Shown piece by piece: positions 1 through 10,081 of a DNA stretch of 64,000 nt. A model generated the notes under the pieces. The model was given only the letters and a program-made list of their open reading frames with translations, was not told the DNA's origin and made no database searches. The first letter of the stretch is position 1. Every line of letters starts with the position of its first letter. The position numbers were made by a program, and so were the translations under genes. This stretch comes from Pseudoxanthomonas sp. CF125 (lineage in GTDB: Bacteria > Pseudomonadota > Gammaproteobacteria > Xanthomonadales > Xanthomonadaceae), in contig NZ_FNLD01000001.1 of the NCBI RefSeq assembly GCF_900104085.1, positions 1,842,331 through 1,906,330 on the forward strand, read 5' to 3'.

Positions 1-438
1 CATCTATGCAACAGCGGCTTGCAACGGACATCCGCGTCCGTTTCCGATCATCCGATTCAGAAGTTGAAGACAGATTTCAGTGGCGAATGGTCCGTGAAAT
101 GGTGCGACAAGACTGCGCCTGAAGCAGAGTGTGGTGGGTTTTCAGCTGATCTGATCCAAGAAGGCGACAGAGTGAATGGTGAATCCTCTGGAGCGCGCGT
201 TCGTTTAGCGCAAGTTGATGAAGGCGGCGTAATACATGGCATCGCAATTGGAGATACGGCAATACTCACAATAGAAAGTCTGCGCAGCGGAGCGATCTAT
301 CTCGTACAGGCCTCCATTCATGGCAACTGCATGCGCTGGAAGATTCGCGATACTGTTCGGCCCGCAGATGGTGATATCGATATCGTCGCGCTTGACGATG
401 TATTAACTAGAGATTCTGCTGCGCAAGTATGCCGCTAA
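1..438 (+). CDS. Putative immunity protein for the downstream T4SS toxin (5'-truncated)
   Basis: The reading frame is open to the left edge of the window, so the start is missing; at least 145 residues are present. A TTG at 19 is a possible but weak internal start, and the frame before it encodes HLC, so a Cys near the left edge might be a lipidation site with the signal peptide outside the window. The rest is a small beta-rich-looking domain with several cysteines (WCDK, AECGG, GNCMRW, final VCR) and no recognised family signature. It ends 42 bp before a lysozyme-like XVIPCD effector on the same strand. In Xanthomonadales, periplasmic lipoprotein immunity proteins (X-Tfi) sit directly next to such effectors, and the immunity role is inferred from that position alone. 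Alternative: an unrelated exported protein. Confidence 0.55.
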   Translation, partial: HLCNSGLQRTSASVSDHPIQKLKTDFSGEWSVKWCDKTAPEAECGGFSADLIQEGDRVNGESSGARVRLAQVDEGGVIHGIAIGDTAILTIESLRSGAIYLVQASIHGNCMRWKIRDTVRPADGDIDIVALDDVLTRDSAAQVCR

Positions 439-480
439 CCAAGTGGCCGCTAAGGACGGATTTAAAAAGGAGAAATCAGC

Positions 481-2412
481 ATGGACTATAGGGAGCTCGA
501 TCAAGCTGAATATGAGCGCAAATTGCGCACAACCATCATCGGTACCGAAGGGCTCCATGCTCATGCCCAGGACGTGGGCGATGGCCGAGCGACGATCGGA
601 TGGGGCTACACCTTCAATCGCGACAACAACGTCGAAATATGGCGCAACTCTGGCATCAATCTTACACAACAAGAATGGCAATCATTGGCAGCTATCGATG
701 ATGCCGGGGCTGCAGACCGTACTCGTCTCGGACTGGCGTTTCCAAGAGTTCTGAACGAGGCCGAGTCCAGCCAATTGCTACGAGCATCTTTCCGCGAATA
801 CGAGGCGCCTGCGATTCGTCTCAACATGCCTCTTTCTGATGAACGAGTCGCAGTAGTATCGCTTACTTATAATCGTGGTGTTGGCATGCTGAACGGCATA
901 CCCGTTCAAAATGTACCTGAACATCCTGTGATAGATGCAATCCGGGACGGCAATCGAGCCGAGGCCTGGTTTCAGATGCGTTATAACTGCTGGGGAAGCG
1001 ACAGCCTGCAACATCAATACCCAGATGCAGCATCTAACGAGGGTGGGTTACGTAAGCGGCGATTCGCCGAAGCACAAACCTTTGGTCTCTACGATGACCC
1101 CAGTAACATCACGTCCGAAGAGGCACGTGATGTGTATCGAATGTATCAACTCCATCGCGATGAAATTGATCGCGTAGAGCGCAATTTCGGCACCACTATC
1201 GAGGGCGATGTCGCCCGTCGTAATCGTATCGCAGAAGCGAATCGCGACTATCCGGGTTTAGTTGGTGAATATGGCCGCGTGCAAACAATTGCTGAGGCGC
1301 TCGCCCCGGCTCGCACTACGCTGCTCCAAGAGTTACGACAACAGCATCCTGACCTTGCCGACCGATTGACCGATGCCAATTTCGGTGCAGGCCGCATCTA
1401 CCTCGATCAAGGGCGTGACCGTCAAGATACTGCCACAGTAGATCGAGACCATCCTGGCAACACTAGAACGCAGAATGCAGTGCGGCGCGAACAGCGTAAC
1501 ACTACCATTCAAGACGTTGACCCCGATCACGTCGCTACGCTCGATGCTACGCGGACGCAGAGTGATGTGGAAATAGACAGCAACGACTTGTTGATCGGCA
1601 TGGGAGGCAATGACACTCTCAAGGGTGGGCGCGGCAATGATGTTCTTATCGGCGGGCAAGGTAGCGACCAGCTCCAAGGAGGACAAGGGCACGATACCTA
1701 CGTCGTGAGCAATGGCGACGTTATTCAGGATAGTGACCGGCAGGGTGAAGTGCGATGGGGCGGTCGCCAGCTTACGGGCGGCACCGGTGAGCAGTCCGAT
1801 CCCGAGAACGCATATCGTAGTGTGGACGGTCGTTACACTTATGAACTGGTGAATGGCGACCTGACCATTACGGACAGTACCGCAACAGATCAGACACTGC
1901 GCGAAAAGATCGTTGTAAAGAATTTTGAGAACGGTACCCTTGGGGTCAACCTATCCGGACCCAGCCAAGCGGACCGTACTGCCCGTGATCCACGTGATCC
2001 TGACCACCCAGACCACGTCATGAATCAATCTGTACGCGATCAAGTTCGCTCATTGTATGCCGACCACGGAATACCCTTGACCGATCAGCAACTCGATCGC
2101 ACCACCGCTTGCGTCATGGCCGACGCCCGGCGCTCCGGGATGACCAAGGTGACTGCACTGGAATTCAGCGAGGACTACGCCACCGGCAAGCCGGACTTGA
2201 ACGGCAACCTCATCGCCTACCAAGGCGATCCCAACAATCCAGCCACCCGCTACAGCGCGACCGAGACGCAGCGGGCAGCCGCGACCCCGCCGGAGGACTC
2301 CTACCGGCAGTTCGAACATGCCACGCAGGAACACGCACAGACACAGGCCCAGTTCCTGGCCCAGCAGGAACAGGTGTCCCAAAGCCGCAGCGGGCCCGTC
2401 CACAGCGTTTAG
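481..2412 (+). CDS. XVIPCD-type T4SS antibacterial effector with lysozyme-like (GH24) domain and RTX-like repeats
   Basis: A 643-residue protein with an AGGAG ribosome site 8-10 bases before ATG. Residues 1-165 resemble phage-type lysozyme: [21 protein letters not shown] holds a candidate catalytic Glu23, Asp31 (or Asp34) and Thr38, with Glu-to-Thr spacing as in GH24 enzymes. Residues 373-409 carry glycine/aspartate nonapeptides ([29 protein letters not shown]) like RTX calcium-binding repeats. From about 505 to the end is a segment matching the XVIPCD secretion domain: [20 protein letters not shown] corresponds to its conserved FAVQG-DP-R-VxT motif, followed by a Gln-rich tail. In Xanthomonas, Stenotrophomonas and Lysobacter this domain delivers toxins through a chromosomal T4SS into rival bacteria. 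Inferred role: peptidoglycan cleavage in the target periplasm. No T4SS gene lies in the window. Confidence 0.85.
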   Translation: MDYRELDQAEYERKLRTTIIGTEGLHAHAQDVGDGRATIGWGYTFNRDNNVEIWRNSGINLTQQEWQSLAAIDDAGAADRTRLGLAFPRVLNEAESSQLLRASFREYEAPAIRLNMPLSDERVAVVSLTYNRGVGMLNGIPVQNVPEHPVIDAIRDGNRAEAWFQMRYNCWGSDSLQHQYPDAASNEGGLRKRRFAEAQTFGLYDDPSNITSEEARDVYRMYQLHRDEIDRVERNFGTTIEGDVARRNRIAEANRDYPGLVGEYGRVQTIAEALAPARTTLLQELRQQHPDLADRLTDANFGAGRIYLDQGRDRQDTATVDRDHPGNTRTQNAVRREQRNTTIQDVDPDHVATLDATRTQSDVEIDSNDLLIGMGGNDTLKGGRGNDVLIGGQGSDQLQGGQGHDTYVVSNGDVIQDSDRQGEVRWGGRQLTGGTGEQSDPENAYRSVDGRYTYELVNGDLTITDSTATDQTLREKIVVKNFENGTLGVNLSGPSQADRTARDPRDPDHPDHVMNQSVRDQVRSLYADHGIPLTDQQLDRTTACVMADARRSGMTKVTALEFSEDYATGKPDLNGNLIAYQGDPNNPATRYSATETQRAAATPPEDSYRQFEHATQEHAQTQAQFLAQQEQVSQSRSGPVHSV

Positions 2413-2434
2413 GGTATTGCCTGCTCCGCATAAG

Positions 2435-2464
2435 AAAAACGCCCCGCAATGCGGGGCGTTTTTT
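2435..2464. terminator. Bidirectional rho-independent terminator
   Basis: A 13-bp stem (2435-2447 paired with 2451-2463) with a 3-base loop is A-rich on its left and T-rich on its right. It lies between the convergent effector gene and gltA and can serve both. Confidence 0.85.
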
Positions 2465-2485
2465 CTCTTGCACCAACCGAACCGA

Positions 2486-3775
2486 TCAACGCTGATCGAT
2501 GCCCTTGTAGTCGCGTTCCGCGTAGCCGGTGTAGATCTGACGTGGACGGCCGATCTTGGCTTCCGGGTCGACCTGCTGCTCCAGCCAGTGCGCCACCCAG
2601 CCTGCCGTGCGGGCGATGGCGAACATCACCGTGAACATCTCGGTGGGGATGTTCAGCGCCTTGTAGATGATGCCGCTGTAGAAGTCGACGTTGGGGTACA
2701 GCTTGCGCTGCACGAAGTAGTCGTCCTTCAGCGCAGCCTCTTCCAGACGCAACGCCACTTCCAGCATCGGGTCGTTGACGCCCAGTTCGGCCAGCACTTC
2801 GTGGGTCATCTCGCGGATGATCTTGGCGCGCGGATCGAAATTCTTGTAGACGCGGTGGCCGAAGCCCATCAGACGGAAACCCGATTCCTTGTCCTTGGCC
2901 TTGTCGATCGCCGAGCTCACGCTCTCCGGCTTGCCGATCTCGGCCAGCATCTTCAGCACGGCCTCGTTGGCGCCGCCATGCGCAGGGCCCCACAACGCGG
3001 CAACGCCGGCGGCGACGCAGGCGTACGGATTGGCGCCGGTGGAACCGACCATGCGCACGGTGGAGGTGGAAGCGTTCTGCTCGTGGTCCGCGTGCAGGAT
3101 GAACAGCAGATCCAGCGCCTTGGCGGCGACCGGATTGAGGTCCAGCGGCTCGCTGGGCACTTCGAACATCATGTGCAGGAAGCGATCCACGTAGGCGTGG
3201 TTGTTGCGCGGGAAGCGCACCGGCCAACCGATCGAATAGCGGTAGCAGGCTGCCGCGATCGTCGGCACCTTGGCGATCAGCCGGATCGCGGCCAGGCGGC
3301 GCTGCTCGGGGTCTTCCAGGTCCAACGTGTTGTGGTAGAACGCGGCCATCGAGCCGACCATTCCCACCATCATCGCCATCGGATGCGCGTCGTGGCGGAA
3401 ACCGCCGAGGAAGTTCTTGAAGGCCTCGTGCATCATCGTGTGATGCGCGACTTCATGGTCGAACTTGGCGAATTCGTCCGCCGTGGGCAGCTCGCCGTTC
3501 ATCAGCAGATACGCCACTTCCAGGAAGCTGGAGTTCTTGGCCAATTGCTCGATCGGGTAGCCGCGATACAGCAGCACGCCGGCGTCGCCATCGATGTAGG
3601 TGACGGCGGACTTGCAGCTGGCCGTTGCGGTGTAGCCGGAATCGTAGGTGAAAAGACCCGTTTCCTTGGTCAGCTTGGAAATGTCGACACAACTATTGCC
3701 GAGCGTGGGTTTGAGTACCGGCATGACCACCGATTTTTCGCCGGCGGTCAATGTGGCCTGGTCGAGTTCTGACAC
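2486..3775 (-). CDS. gltA: Citrate synthase
   Basis: A 429-residue type II citrate synthase that condenses acetyl-CoA and oxaloacetate in the first step of the TCA cycle, in the cytoplasm. The active-site residues are His266 (GPAHGG), His307 ([12 protein letters not shown]) and Asp364 (PNVDFYSG), offset by two from the E. coli numbering, and the [10 protein letters not shown] segment is also present. Length and the NADH-sensitive hexameric family type match gammaproteobacterial GltA. It is monocistronic, with a shared terminator downstream and about 225 bp to the next gene (rpmE2) upstream. Confidence 0.97.
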   Translation of the reverse strand: MSELDQATLTAGEKSVVMPVLKPTLGNSCVDISKLTKETGLFTYDSGYTATASCKSAVTYIDGDAGVLLYRGYPIEQLAKNSSFLEVAYLLMNGELPTADEFAKFDHEVAHHTMMHEAFKNFLGGFRHDAHPMAMMVGMVGSMAAFYHNTLDLEDPEQRRLAAIRLIAKVPTIAAACYRYSIGWPVRFPRNNHAYVDRFLHMMFEVPSEPLDLNPVAAKALDLLFILHADHEQNASTSTVRMVGSTGANPYACVAAGVAALWGPAHGGANEAVLKMLAEIGKPESVSSAIDKAKDKESGFRLMGFGHRVYKNFDPRAKIIREMTHEVLAELGVNDPMLEVALRLEEAALKDDYFVQRKLYPNVDFYSGIIYKALNIPTEMFTVMFAIARTAGWVAHWLEQQVDPEAKIGRPRQIYTGYAERDYKGIDQR

Positions 3776-3953
3776 AGTGCGCTCCTTCGTGGGGATGCGC
3801 CGGTCGGCGATGCCGGCGGCGCGGGACGGGAGTCCAGGCCGTGTTGACGCTGGATGGCCGAATTATCGCACACGCGTTTTGGAGCCGTCGCTCAAAAGAA
3901 CGCGGAGTTCAGACCAAAGGATGAGAACGGAGTGTCATGGCGCCGCAACGAAA

Positions 3954-3976
3954 ACGGCCGCGCTGGGCGCGGCCGT
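3954..3976 (-). terminator. Terminator of rpmE2
   Basis: A 9-bp GC-rich stem (3954-3962 with 3968-3976) and 5-base loop. On the minus strand it is followed by TTTTCGTT, about 24 bp after the rpmE2 stop. Confidence 0.75.
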
Positions 3977-3999
3977 CCGGTACAGCGGCGCTGCAGGAA

Positions 4000-4248
4000 T
4001 TACTTCGCCTGCTGGTAGCGCTTCTGGAACTTGTCGATGCGGCCGCCGGTGTCCATGACCTTGTGCTGGCCCGTGTAGAACGGGTGCGACGAGGAGGAGA
4101 TTTCCACCTTGATCAGCGGATACTCGTTGCCGTCTTCCCACTTCACGGTCTCTTTGGAGGCCAGGGTGGAACGGGTCAGGATCTTGAAATCGGAGGTGAC
4201 GTCCTGGAAGACGACGTCGCGGTATTCGGGATGGATGTCGGCCTTCAT
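4000..4248 (-). CDS. rpmE2: 50S ribosomal protein L31, type B
   Basis: An 82-residue L31 starting [16 protein letters not shown] with the [10 protein letters not shown] and [10 protein letters not shown] blocks typical of the family. It lacks the CxxC zinc-binding pairs of the A type, so it is the zinc-independent form that can replace zinc-loaded L31 under zinc limitation. No convincing Zur box was identified upstream by eye. It is followed by its own terminator. Confidence 0.95.
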   Translation of the reverse strand: MKADIHPEYRDVVFQDVTSDFKILTRSTLASKETVKWEDGNEYPLIKVEISSSSHPFYTGQHKVMDTGGRIDKFQKRYQQAK

Positions 4249-4321
4249 GGCGGCACCAGGTATCTAGGGAAGTGAAGAGCGGCATTTTAGCCCGCCGCCG
4301 CCCTTCCGTGCAACCCGCCCT

Positions 4322-5260
4322 TCAACCGGCCGCCAGGGCAGCCTGGACCAGGGCCTCGAAACGGGCCTGGTCGTAGCGCATCAGCAGGGTCGCGTTGTCC
4401 GGCTTGCCGTGCTGGCGGTTCCAGTCCACCACGGTGGCGCCGCGGGTCAGGGTGCCGGCCAGCTCCACCGCCACCGGGCGGTCCAGCAGCTCCTGGGCCC
4501 CTTGCGGCTGCAGGGCATAGGCCATGGCCAGGGCGTCGGCCGAGTGCCAATGGTCGCCGCGGCGGTCGGCCGACCAGTTGCGGGTCTGCAGGGAGATCTG
4601 GTTGTAGAAACGGGCCCGCGGGGAGTCCGCCTGCAGCCATTGCTCGGCCTTGGTATGCAGGAAGCCGTGCGCCATCACCGCTTCCCAGTCGGCCAGGTCG
4701 ATATGCGGGAACCCCTGAAAAACGATATGCGCCGCTTCCGGATCGAAGGCGACGTTGAACTCGGCCGCGGCGGTGATGTTGCCGTGGGCGCTGACCGCCC
4801 CGCCCATGACCACGAAGCGCTTGATGCGCTGGGGCAACGTGGGGTCCAGCTTCAGCGCAAGCGCGATGTTGGTCAGCGGGCCGAGCGCGACCAGCAGCAA
4901 TCGGCCGGCATGCTGGTGCGACAGGCGCAGGATCGCCAGCGCGGCGTGCTCGGCCTCGGCCTGGCGCGTGGCGGGGTCGAAGCCGATATCGCCGAAGCCA
5001 TCGCGCCCGTGCACATGCGCGGCGTCGACCGACGGATGCAGCAGCGGATCGGCGCAGCCGGCGTAGACCGGCACGTCCTGGCGCCCGGCGATTTCGCAGA
5101 GCTTGAGCGCGTTGCGCACGGTGTAATCCAGGCCGACGTTGCCGGCGGCGATGGTCAGGCCGACCAACTCATGATCGGGATCGTTGAACGCCATCAACAG
5201 GGCGAGAGCGTCGTCTACGCCGGGGTCGGTGTCGATCAACAGGGGAATCTTGTCGGTCAT
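4322..5260 (-). CDS. Nucleoside hydrolase (inosine/uridine-preferring family)
   Basis: About 312 residues when started at MTDKIPLLIDTDPG. An in-frame extension of 21 codons runs into the REP element upstream and is unlikely to be translated. The N-terminal DTDPGVDDALAL is the calcium-binding signature of nucleoside hydrolases, which split the N-glycosidic bond of ribonucleosides to ribose and base. Further family features are the internal VVMGGAV and EFNVAFDPEAA segments. It follows recG on the same strand, separated by a REP, and is probably a salvage enzyme. The base preference cannot be read from the sequence. Confidence 0.9.
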   Translation of the reverse strand: MTDKIPLLIDTDPGVDDALALLMAFNDPDHELVGLTIAAGNVGLDYTVRNALKLCEIAGRQDVPVYAGCADPLLHPSVDAAHVHGRDGFGDIGFDPATRQAEAEHAALAILRLSHQHAGRLLLVALGPLTNIALALKLDPTLPQRIKRFVVMGGAVSAHGNITAAAEFNVAFDPEAAHIVFQGFPHIDLADWEAVMAHGFLHTKAEQWLQADSPRARFYNQISLQTRNWSADRRGDHWHSADALAMAYALQPQGAQELLDRPVAVELAGTLTRGATVVDWNRQHGKPDNATLLMRYDQARFEALVQAALAAG

Positions 5261-5295
5261 GTTTCGTCTTCCAATTCGATGATGGAGTTTCGCAC

Positions 5296-5354
5296 GTAGG
5301 TCGGGGCTACGTCCCCGACGCATTGCGCCCGTCGGGGATGTAACCCCGACCTAC
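5296..5354. repeat. GTAG-type REP doublet (class R1)
   Basis: Two inverted arms, GTAGGTCGGGGCTACG... and its complement ending CCCCGACCTAC, enclose an 11-base spacer. The minus-strand GTAG at the right end supplies the TAG stop of recG. The class resembles the SMAG repeats of Stenotrophomonas. Confidence 0.85.
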
Positions 5355-7456
5355 GCCGACGCGTATCTGGCCGCGCCGCCCACCCAGCGCGCGATGATCC
5401 GGTCGGCGACGTCCGGCGAATCGGCCAGCAACCGGTCCGCCAGTTCGCGCACCAGCGGCAGCATGCCTGCATCGCGCGCGAGGTCGGCCACGCGGAAGGC
5501 GGCCAGGCCGGTCTGACGCGTACCCAGCAACTCGCCGGGGCCGCGCAGTTCCAGATCCTTCTCGGCGATGACGAAGCCATCGTTGGTTTCGCGCATGGTC
5601 GCCAGCCGCTGTTTGGCCATAAGCGACAACGGCGCCTGGTACAACAGCACGCAGTTGGAAGCCGCCGCGCCGCGCCCTACCCGTCCGCGCAGCTGGTGCA
5701 GTTGCGCCAGGCCCAGGCGCTCGGCGTTCTCGACGATCATCAGCGAGGCGTTGGGCACGTCCACGCCTACCTCGATGACCGTGGTCGCCACCAGCAGGTC
5801 GATGTCGCCGGCCTTGAAGGCGCGCATCGTGTCCTGCTTCTCTGCCTGTTTCATGCGGCCGTGTACCAGTCCCACGCGCACGCCGGGAAGCTGCGCCGAC
5901 AAGGCTTCGTAAGTACCCTGCGCCGCCTGCGCCACGACTTCGTCGCTGTCGTCGATCAACGTACACACCCAATAGGCCTGCCGCCCTTCGGCGCAGGCCG
6001 CGCGGATGCGTTCCACCAGTTCGGGCCGCCGTTCGCCGCTCAAGGCGATGGTCTGCACCGGCGTGCGGCCGGGCGGCAGCTCATCGATGGCGGATACGTC
6101 CAGGTCGGCGTACGCCGCCATCGCCAGCGTGCGCGGAATGGGCGTGGCGGTCATGATCAGCTGGTGCGGCACCGATCGGCCGGAAGCGCCCTTGTCGCGC
6201 AGCGCCAGGCGCTGGTGCACGCCGAAACGGTGTTGTTCGTCGATGATGGCCAGGGCCAGATCGTGGAAGACGACCGCTTCCTGCATCAACGCATGCGTGC
6301 CGACCACTACTTGCGCCGCGCCGGAGGCGACTTCCGCCAACACGCCGGTGCGCGCCTTGCCGGTGACCTTGCCGGCCAGCCACGCTACGCGGATACCCAG
6401 CGGCTCCAGCCATTGGCGCAGGTTGGCCAGGTGCTGCTCAGCCAGCAATTCTGTCGGCGCGGCCAGCGCAGCCTGCTTGCCTGCTTCCACCGCGAGCATG
6501 GCCGCCATCGCCGCGACCACGGTCTTGCCGCTGCCCACATCGCCCTGCACCAGCCGCATCATCGGCGAGGGTTGCGCCAGGTCGTGGCGGATCTGCGCGA
6601 ACACGCGCCGTTGCGCGCCGGTCAGCGAAAACGGCAATGCCGACCGCAGTTGCGAAGCGAGCTTGCCTTTGCCCGCCAGCGCAGGAGCGTGGTGACGCTG
6701 CAAGGCGATGCGCTGCCGGCGCAGGCTCAGGTTGTGCGCGAGCAGCTCTTCCAGCGCCAGGCGGCGCTGTGCGGGATGGGTGCCGGTCGCCAGCGCGGCG
6801 ACATCGGCATCGCGTGCAGGCCGGTGCATGCCCAGCAGGGCCTGGCGCAGCGAAGGCAACTGCAGGCCGCGCAACATTTCGGGCGGCAGCAGTTCCAATG
6901 AAGCTTCATCGGGCAGGCGATCCAGCGCCTGCCCGATCAGCTTGCGCATCGAAGCCGGGCCGATGCCTTCGACCGCGGGATAGACCGGGTCCAGTTCTTC
7001 GCCCAGCGATGCGGCGTCGCCCTCGCCCAGCACCCGGTAGCTGGGATGGACGATTTCCAAACCGTTCTGCCCCGGCTTGGGCGTGCCGTAGCAACGGACC
7101 AGCGCGCCCGGCGCGAACTGCGCGACCTGTGCGGCGCGGAAATGGAAAAAGCGCAGCACCAGGGTGGCGTGCGATTCATCGCCGATCGCCACGCGCAGCA
7201 GCGGGCGATAACGGAAACCGCGCTCGACTGCCTCCACCCGGCCTTCCACTTGCGCCGGCACCCCCGGCTGCAGGGAGCGGATGGGCGTGAGCTGGGTGCG
7301 GTCTTCATAGCGAAGCGGCAGGTGCAGCCACAGGTCCTGCAGCGTCAACAATCCGCGCGCCGCCAGTTTTTCCGCCACGCGCGGGCCCACGCCGGCGAGT
7401 TGTCCGGCGATGGGCTGGTTGAAGGCGGGTTCTTCGCTGCGTGGCGCGGACGGCAT
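5351..7456 (-). CDS. recG: ATP-dependent DNA helicase RecG
   Basis: A 701-residue replication-fork-remodelling helicase that regresses stalled forks and processes Holliday junctions. The order is an N-terminal wedge/OB region (about 60-180), a helicase domain with Walker A QGDVGSGKT (Lys311), motif II DEQH in IIDEQHRFG, TATPIPRTLAM, and the C-terminal helicase half with QLRGRVGRG. The length matches the family (about 690-715). The TAG stop is formed by the GTAG of an adjoining REP element, and the last residues (ARYASA) lie next to that repeat. Confidence 0.97.
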   Translation of the reverse strand: MPSAPRSEEPAFNQPIAGQLAGVGPRVAEKLAARGLLTLQDLWLHLPLRYEDRTQLTPIRSLQPGVPAQVEGRVEAVERGFRYRPLLRVAIGDESHATLVLRFFHFRAAQVAQFAPGALVRCYGTPKPGQNGLEIVHPSYRVLGEGDAASLGEELDPVYPAVEGIGPASMRKLIGQALDRLPDEASLELLPPEMLRGLQLPSLRQALLGMHRPARDADVAALATGTHPAQRRLALEELLAHNLSLRRQRIALQRHHAPALAGKGKLASQLRSALPFSLTGAQRRVFAQIRHDLAQPSPMMRLVQGDVGSGKTVVAAMAAMLAVEAGKQAALAAPTELLAEQHLANLRQWLEPLGIRVAWLAGKVTGKARTGVLAEVASGAAQVVVGTHALMQEAVVFHDLALAIIDEQHRFGVHQRLALRDKGASGRSVPHQLIMTATPIPRTLAMAAYADLDVSAIDELPPGRTPVQTIALSGERRPELVERIRAACAEGRQAYWVCTLIDDSDEVVAQAAQGTYEALSAQLPGVRVGLVHGRMKQAEKQDTMRAFKAGDIDLLVATTVIEVGVDVPNASLMIVENAERLGLAQLHQLRGRVGRGAAASNCVLLYQAPLSLMAKQRLATMRETNDGFVIAEKDLELRGPGELLGTRQTGLAAFRVADLARDAGMLPLVRELADRLLADSPDVADRIIARWVGGAARYASA

Positions 7457-7560
7457 CTGACTAGGATGCCGACCGCACCGGATTAACGCCAGTCAGGATT
7501 CGCCGCGCCAGCGTGTCAGAACGGAGCTCCAGGCATTGGAAGCGCCGGGATCTCCGCAGG

Positions 7561-10005
7561 TCAGAACTTCACCCCTACTTCCATCCCGTAGGTGCGCGGC
7601 TCGCTGACCACCGCGCCCACCGTGCCGAAGGCCTCGCGGCCGTACACGTTCAGCTGGCCGACGTACTGGTTGTCGAACACGTTGTTGGCGTAGACCGCCC
7701 AGTTCCAGTGGCCGCGGGCCGAAGACCAGCCCAGGCGGACGTCGGTACGGTTCTGCGATTCTCCGGTGGAGAAATTGGGCAGGCTTGTGCAGTCGCCCGA
7801 ACCGCGGTTGTAGTCGTTGCTGCGGCAGGCGCCGCGATAGGCGTGGCGCAAGGCCAGGCGCAGGTCGCCGCCATCGCCGAGGTTCCAGGTGTAGTGGCCG
7901 CCCACCGCCGCCGACCACGACGGCTCGCCCGTGGGCTGCCCGTTGAGATCCAGCAACCCGGCAGCGGTGTTGACGTTGTAGTCCTTGTATTTGGAGTTGA
8001 TGTACTCGGCGTTGAAATCGATGCCGAACGCATTGCTGACCTGCCAGCGCAGGTCGAAATCCACGCCGTAGGCTTCCACGTCGCCGGTATCCACGACGAA
8101 CCGCGGGATAGTGCTGGTGTTGTCCAGACGGATCGACTGGCGATTGTCGTAGCGATAGGAGAATACCGATGCGTTGTAGGCCAGACGCGCCTCCGGCAAG
8201 GTGTGCTTGATGCCTATTTCGGCGTTCCACACGTCTTCGTTGTCGAACTCGCTGCCGATCTGCAAGGCGTTGTAGCCGCCGGCCTTGTAGCCCTTGGCCA
8301 GCGAGGCGAAGCCCATCAAATTGTCGGTGAAGTGATAGTCCGCAACCAGGCGCGGGCTCCAGTCGCTCCAAGACTTGCTGGCGCGATTGGTCACGCCTTT
8401 ATTCATCATCGCCGGCGGATCGATGAAGGCCAGGTCGAAGATGAAGAATTCCTTCGGCACGCCGGCCAGGGCGAAGAATCCAGCCGCGTCCAACGCATCG
8501 AGCGTGGCGTCCAGGGTGGGCGCATTGCGGATGTCGTTGAACCAGCTGAAGTCCTTCTCGTCGCGGGTATAGCGCAGGCCGAAGGTCAGGTTGAGTTTGT
8601 CGTTGACATGCCAGATCACGTCGCCGAAACCGGCATACGATTTCGTCTTCAACGTGTTGTAGAACTGCTCGTTCCAGGCATGGTCCATGAGCGTCAGCGG
8701 AATGCCGAACGAACCCAGCACCTGGGAGAAGAATCCGAACAGCGTGCCGTCCGGCGTCGGCGCCAGACCCAGATTGGACACCGCCGTATCCACCGCGGTA
8801 GTAGTGGTGTTGATCTCGCTGGTCTGATTCGCTTCCTCTTCGTAGTAGCTCACTCCCGCCACCCAGTCGAGCCGATCGGTGGCGCCGCTGAACTTGAATT
8901 CCTGATACCTGGTCTCGTTGGACTCGCTGTTGGTGGAATCCAGATACAGGTTGGGCCGGTTGGTACCGTCCTCTTCCACGCGATTGAGCGCATCGAACTG
9001 GCGCCAGGCGGTGGTGGAAGTCAGATGGCCCCATTCGAAGCCGTGATCGACGATCAAGGTGACGCCATCGAAGGTGCGCCACTCGGCGCTGGCGGCGGTG
9101 TCGTTGAAAGTGTCGATGTCGCGCGGATCGAGATAAGTCAGCGGGTCGGCTGGAGCGACCGGCAAACCCGGCGCCGGGGGCAACGGCACGATGCCGGTGG
9201 TGGGCCGCCCGAGCTGATCCAGACTCTCGTGGTCCCAACTCAGCAGCGCCGTGGTGTTGTCGGTGATGCCCAGTTGCAAGGCCGCACGCGTGGCCCAGAC
9301 GTTGTCGCCACCCAGGTCTTTGCCGGTTGCGCCGTCCTGCAACCAGCCGTCGCTGGTGTTCAGCAGGCCGTTGAGGCGCAGCGCGGCGCGGTCGCTCAGG
9401 GGGATGTTGGCCATCGCTTCCAGGTACTGCTTGCCATAGTTGCCCAACCTGAGTTTGGCCGCGGCCTCGGTCTCGTTGCTGGGCCGCTTGGTGATCACCG
9501 ATACCGCGCCCGCAGCCGTGTTGCGGCCGAACAAAGTGCCCTGCGGGCCCTTCAGTACTTCGATGCGTTCCACATCGGTCAGCGGCAGCAAGATGCCGCC
9601 GCTGCGCCCGGTGTAGACGCCGTCGATGAACACGCCCACGGCCGGATCGGTGCCAATACCGAAATCGTCGGTACTGATGCCGCGCAGCGCGATAGAAGGT
9701 TGCGTGGGCTGCACGCTGTTGATCTGCAGGCCCGGCACGAAGCTGTCCAGGTCGCCCAGGTCTTCGGCCGCCACGTCCTGGATCATGCGGTCGTCCAGCA
9801 CCTGCAGTGCTATCGGCACGTCCTGCAGTTCCTGGGTACGGCTCTGCGCAGTGACCAGGATGCGGTCCAGCGTGGTCGCATCGGTTTCTGCCGGCGCCGC
9901 CTCGGTCTGCTGCGCCCAGGCCGTTCCTGTCGATACCGCCAGCAGGCATCCGCCGAACAAGGCGCGCCGCATTCCCACTACCAGTCCACGTTGGATCAAC
10001 TTCAT
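7561..10005 (-). CDS. TonB-dependent outer-membrane receptor
   Basis: An 814-residue receptor with a signal peptide ending TAWAQQ. The plug domain (about 45-165) contains DRILVTAQ (TonB-box-like region), PGLQINSV, LRGI and the VLKGPQGTLFGRNTAAGAVSV segment, followed by a 22-strand-type barrel ending in GMEVGVKF with C-terminal Phe. It resembles the large xanthomonad family of receptors for carbohydrates, polyphenols or other small molecules rather than a clear siderophore receptor. It is the last gene of a minus-strand set after the beta-helix lipoprotein and the diheme cytochrome, so it probably imports the compound that set acts on. The substrate is unknown. Confidence 0.92.
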   Translation of the reverse strand: MKLIQRGLVVGMRRALFGGCLLAVSTGTAWAQQTEAAPAETDATTLDRILVTAQSRTQELQDVPIALQVLDDRMIQDVAAEDLGDLDSFVPGLQINSVQPTQPSIALRGISTDDFGIGTDPAVGVFIDGVYTGRSGGILLPLTDVERIEVLKGPQGTLFGRNTAAGAVSVITKRPSNETEAAAKLRLGNYGKQYLEAMANIPLSDRAALRLNGLLNTSDGWLQDGATGKDLGGDNVWATRAALQLGITDNTTALLSWDHESLDQLGRPTTGIVPLPPAPGLPVAPADPLTYLDPRDIDTFNDTAASAEWRTFDGVTLIVDHGFEWGHLTSTTAWRQFDALNRVEEDGTNRPNLYLDSTNSESNETRYQEFKFSGATDRLDWVAGVSYYEEEANQTSEINTTTTAVDTAVSNLGLAPTPDGTLFGFFSQVLGSFGIPLTLMDHAWNEQFYNTLKTKSYAGFGDVIWHVNDKLNLTFGLRYTRDEKDFSWFNDIRNAPTLDATLDALDAAGFFALAGVPKEFFIFDLAFIDPPAMMNKGVTNRASKSWSDWSPRLVADYHFTDNLMGFASLAKGYKAGGYNALQIGSEFDNEDVWNAEIGIKHTLPEARLAYNASVFSYRYDNRQSIRLDNTSTIPRFVVDTGDVEAYGVDFDLRWQVSNAFGIDFNAEYINSKYKDYNVNTAAGLLDLNGQPTGEPSWSAAVGGHYTWNLGDGGDLRLALRHAYRGACRSNDYNRGSGDCTSLPNFSTGESQNRTDVRLGWSSARGHWNWAVYANNVFDNQYVGQLNVYGREAFGTVGAVVSEPRTYGMEVGVKF

Positions 10006-10081
10006 CGCTCTCTCCCCGTTGATTGCTATGCGGCGAATCGTCGCTGAGACATCGCCACGCCGAATTAGTCCGTCGCTACCC

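Noticed and set aside
5261..5323. Extension of the nucleoside hydrolase start
   Set aside because: The extra codons lie in the REP palindrome and do not match the family.
7513..10047. 844-codon plus-strand frame opposite the TonB receptor
   Set aside because: It mirrors the codon positions of the receptor; no homology, ribosome site or domain.
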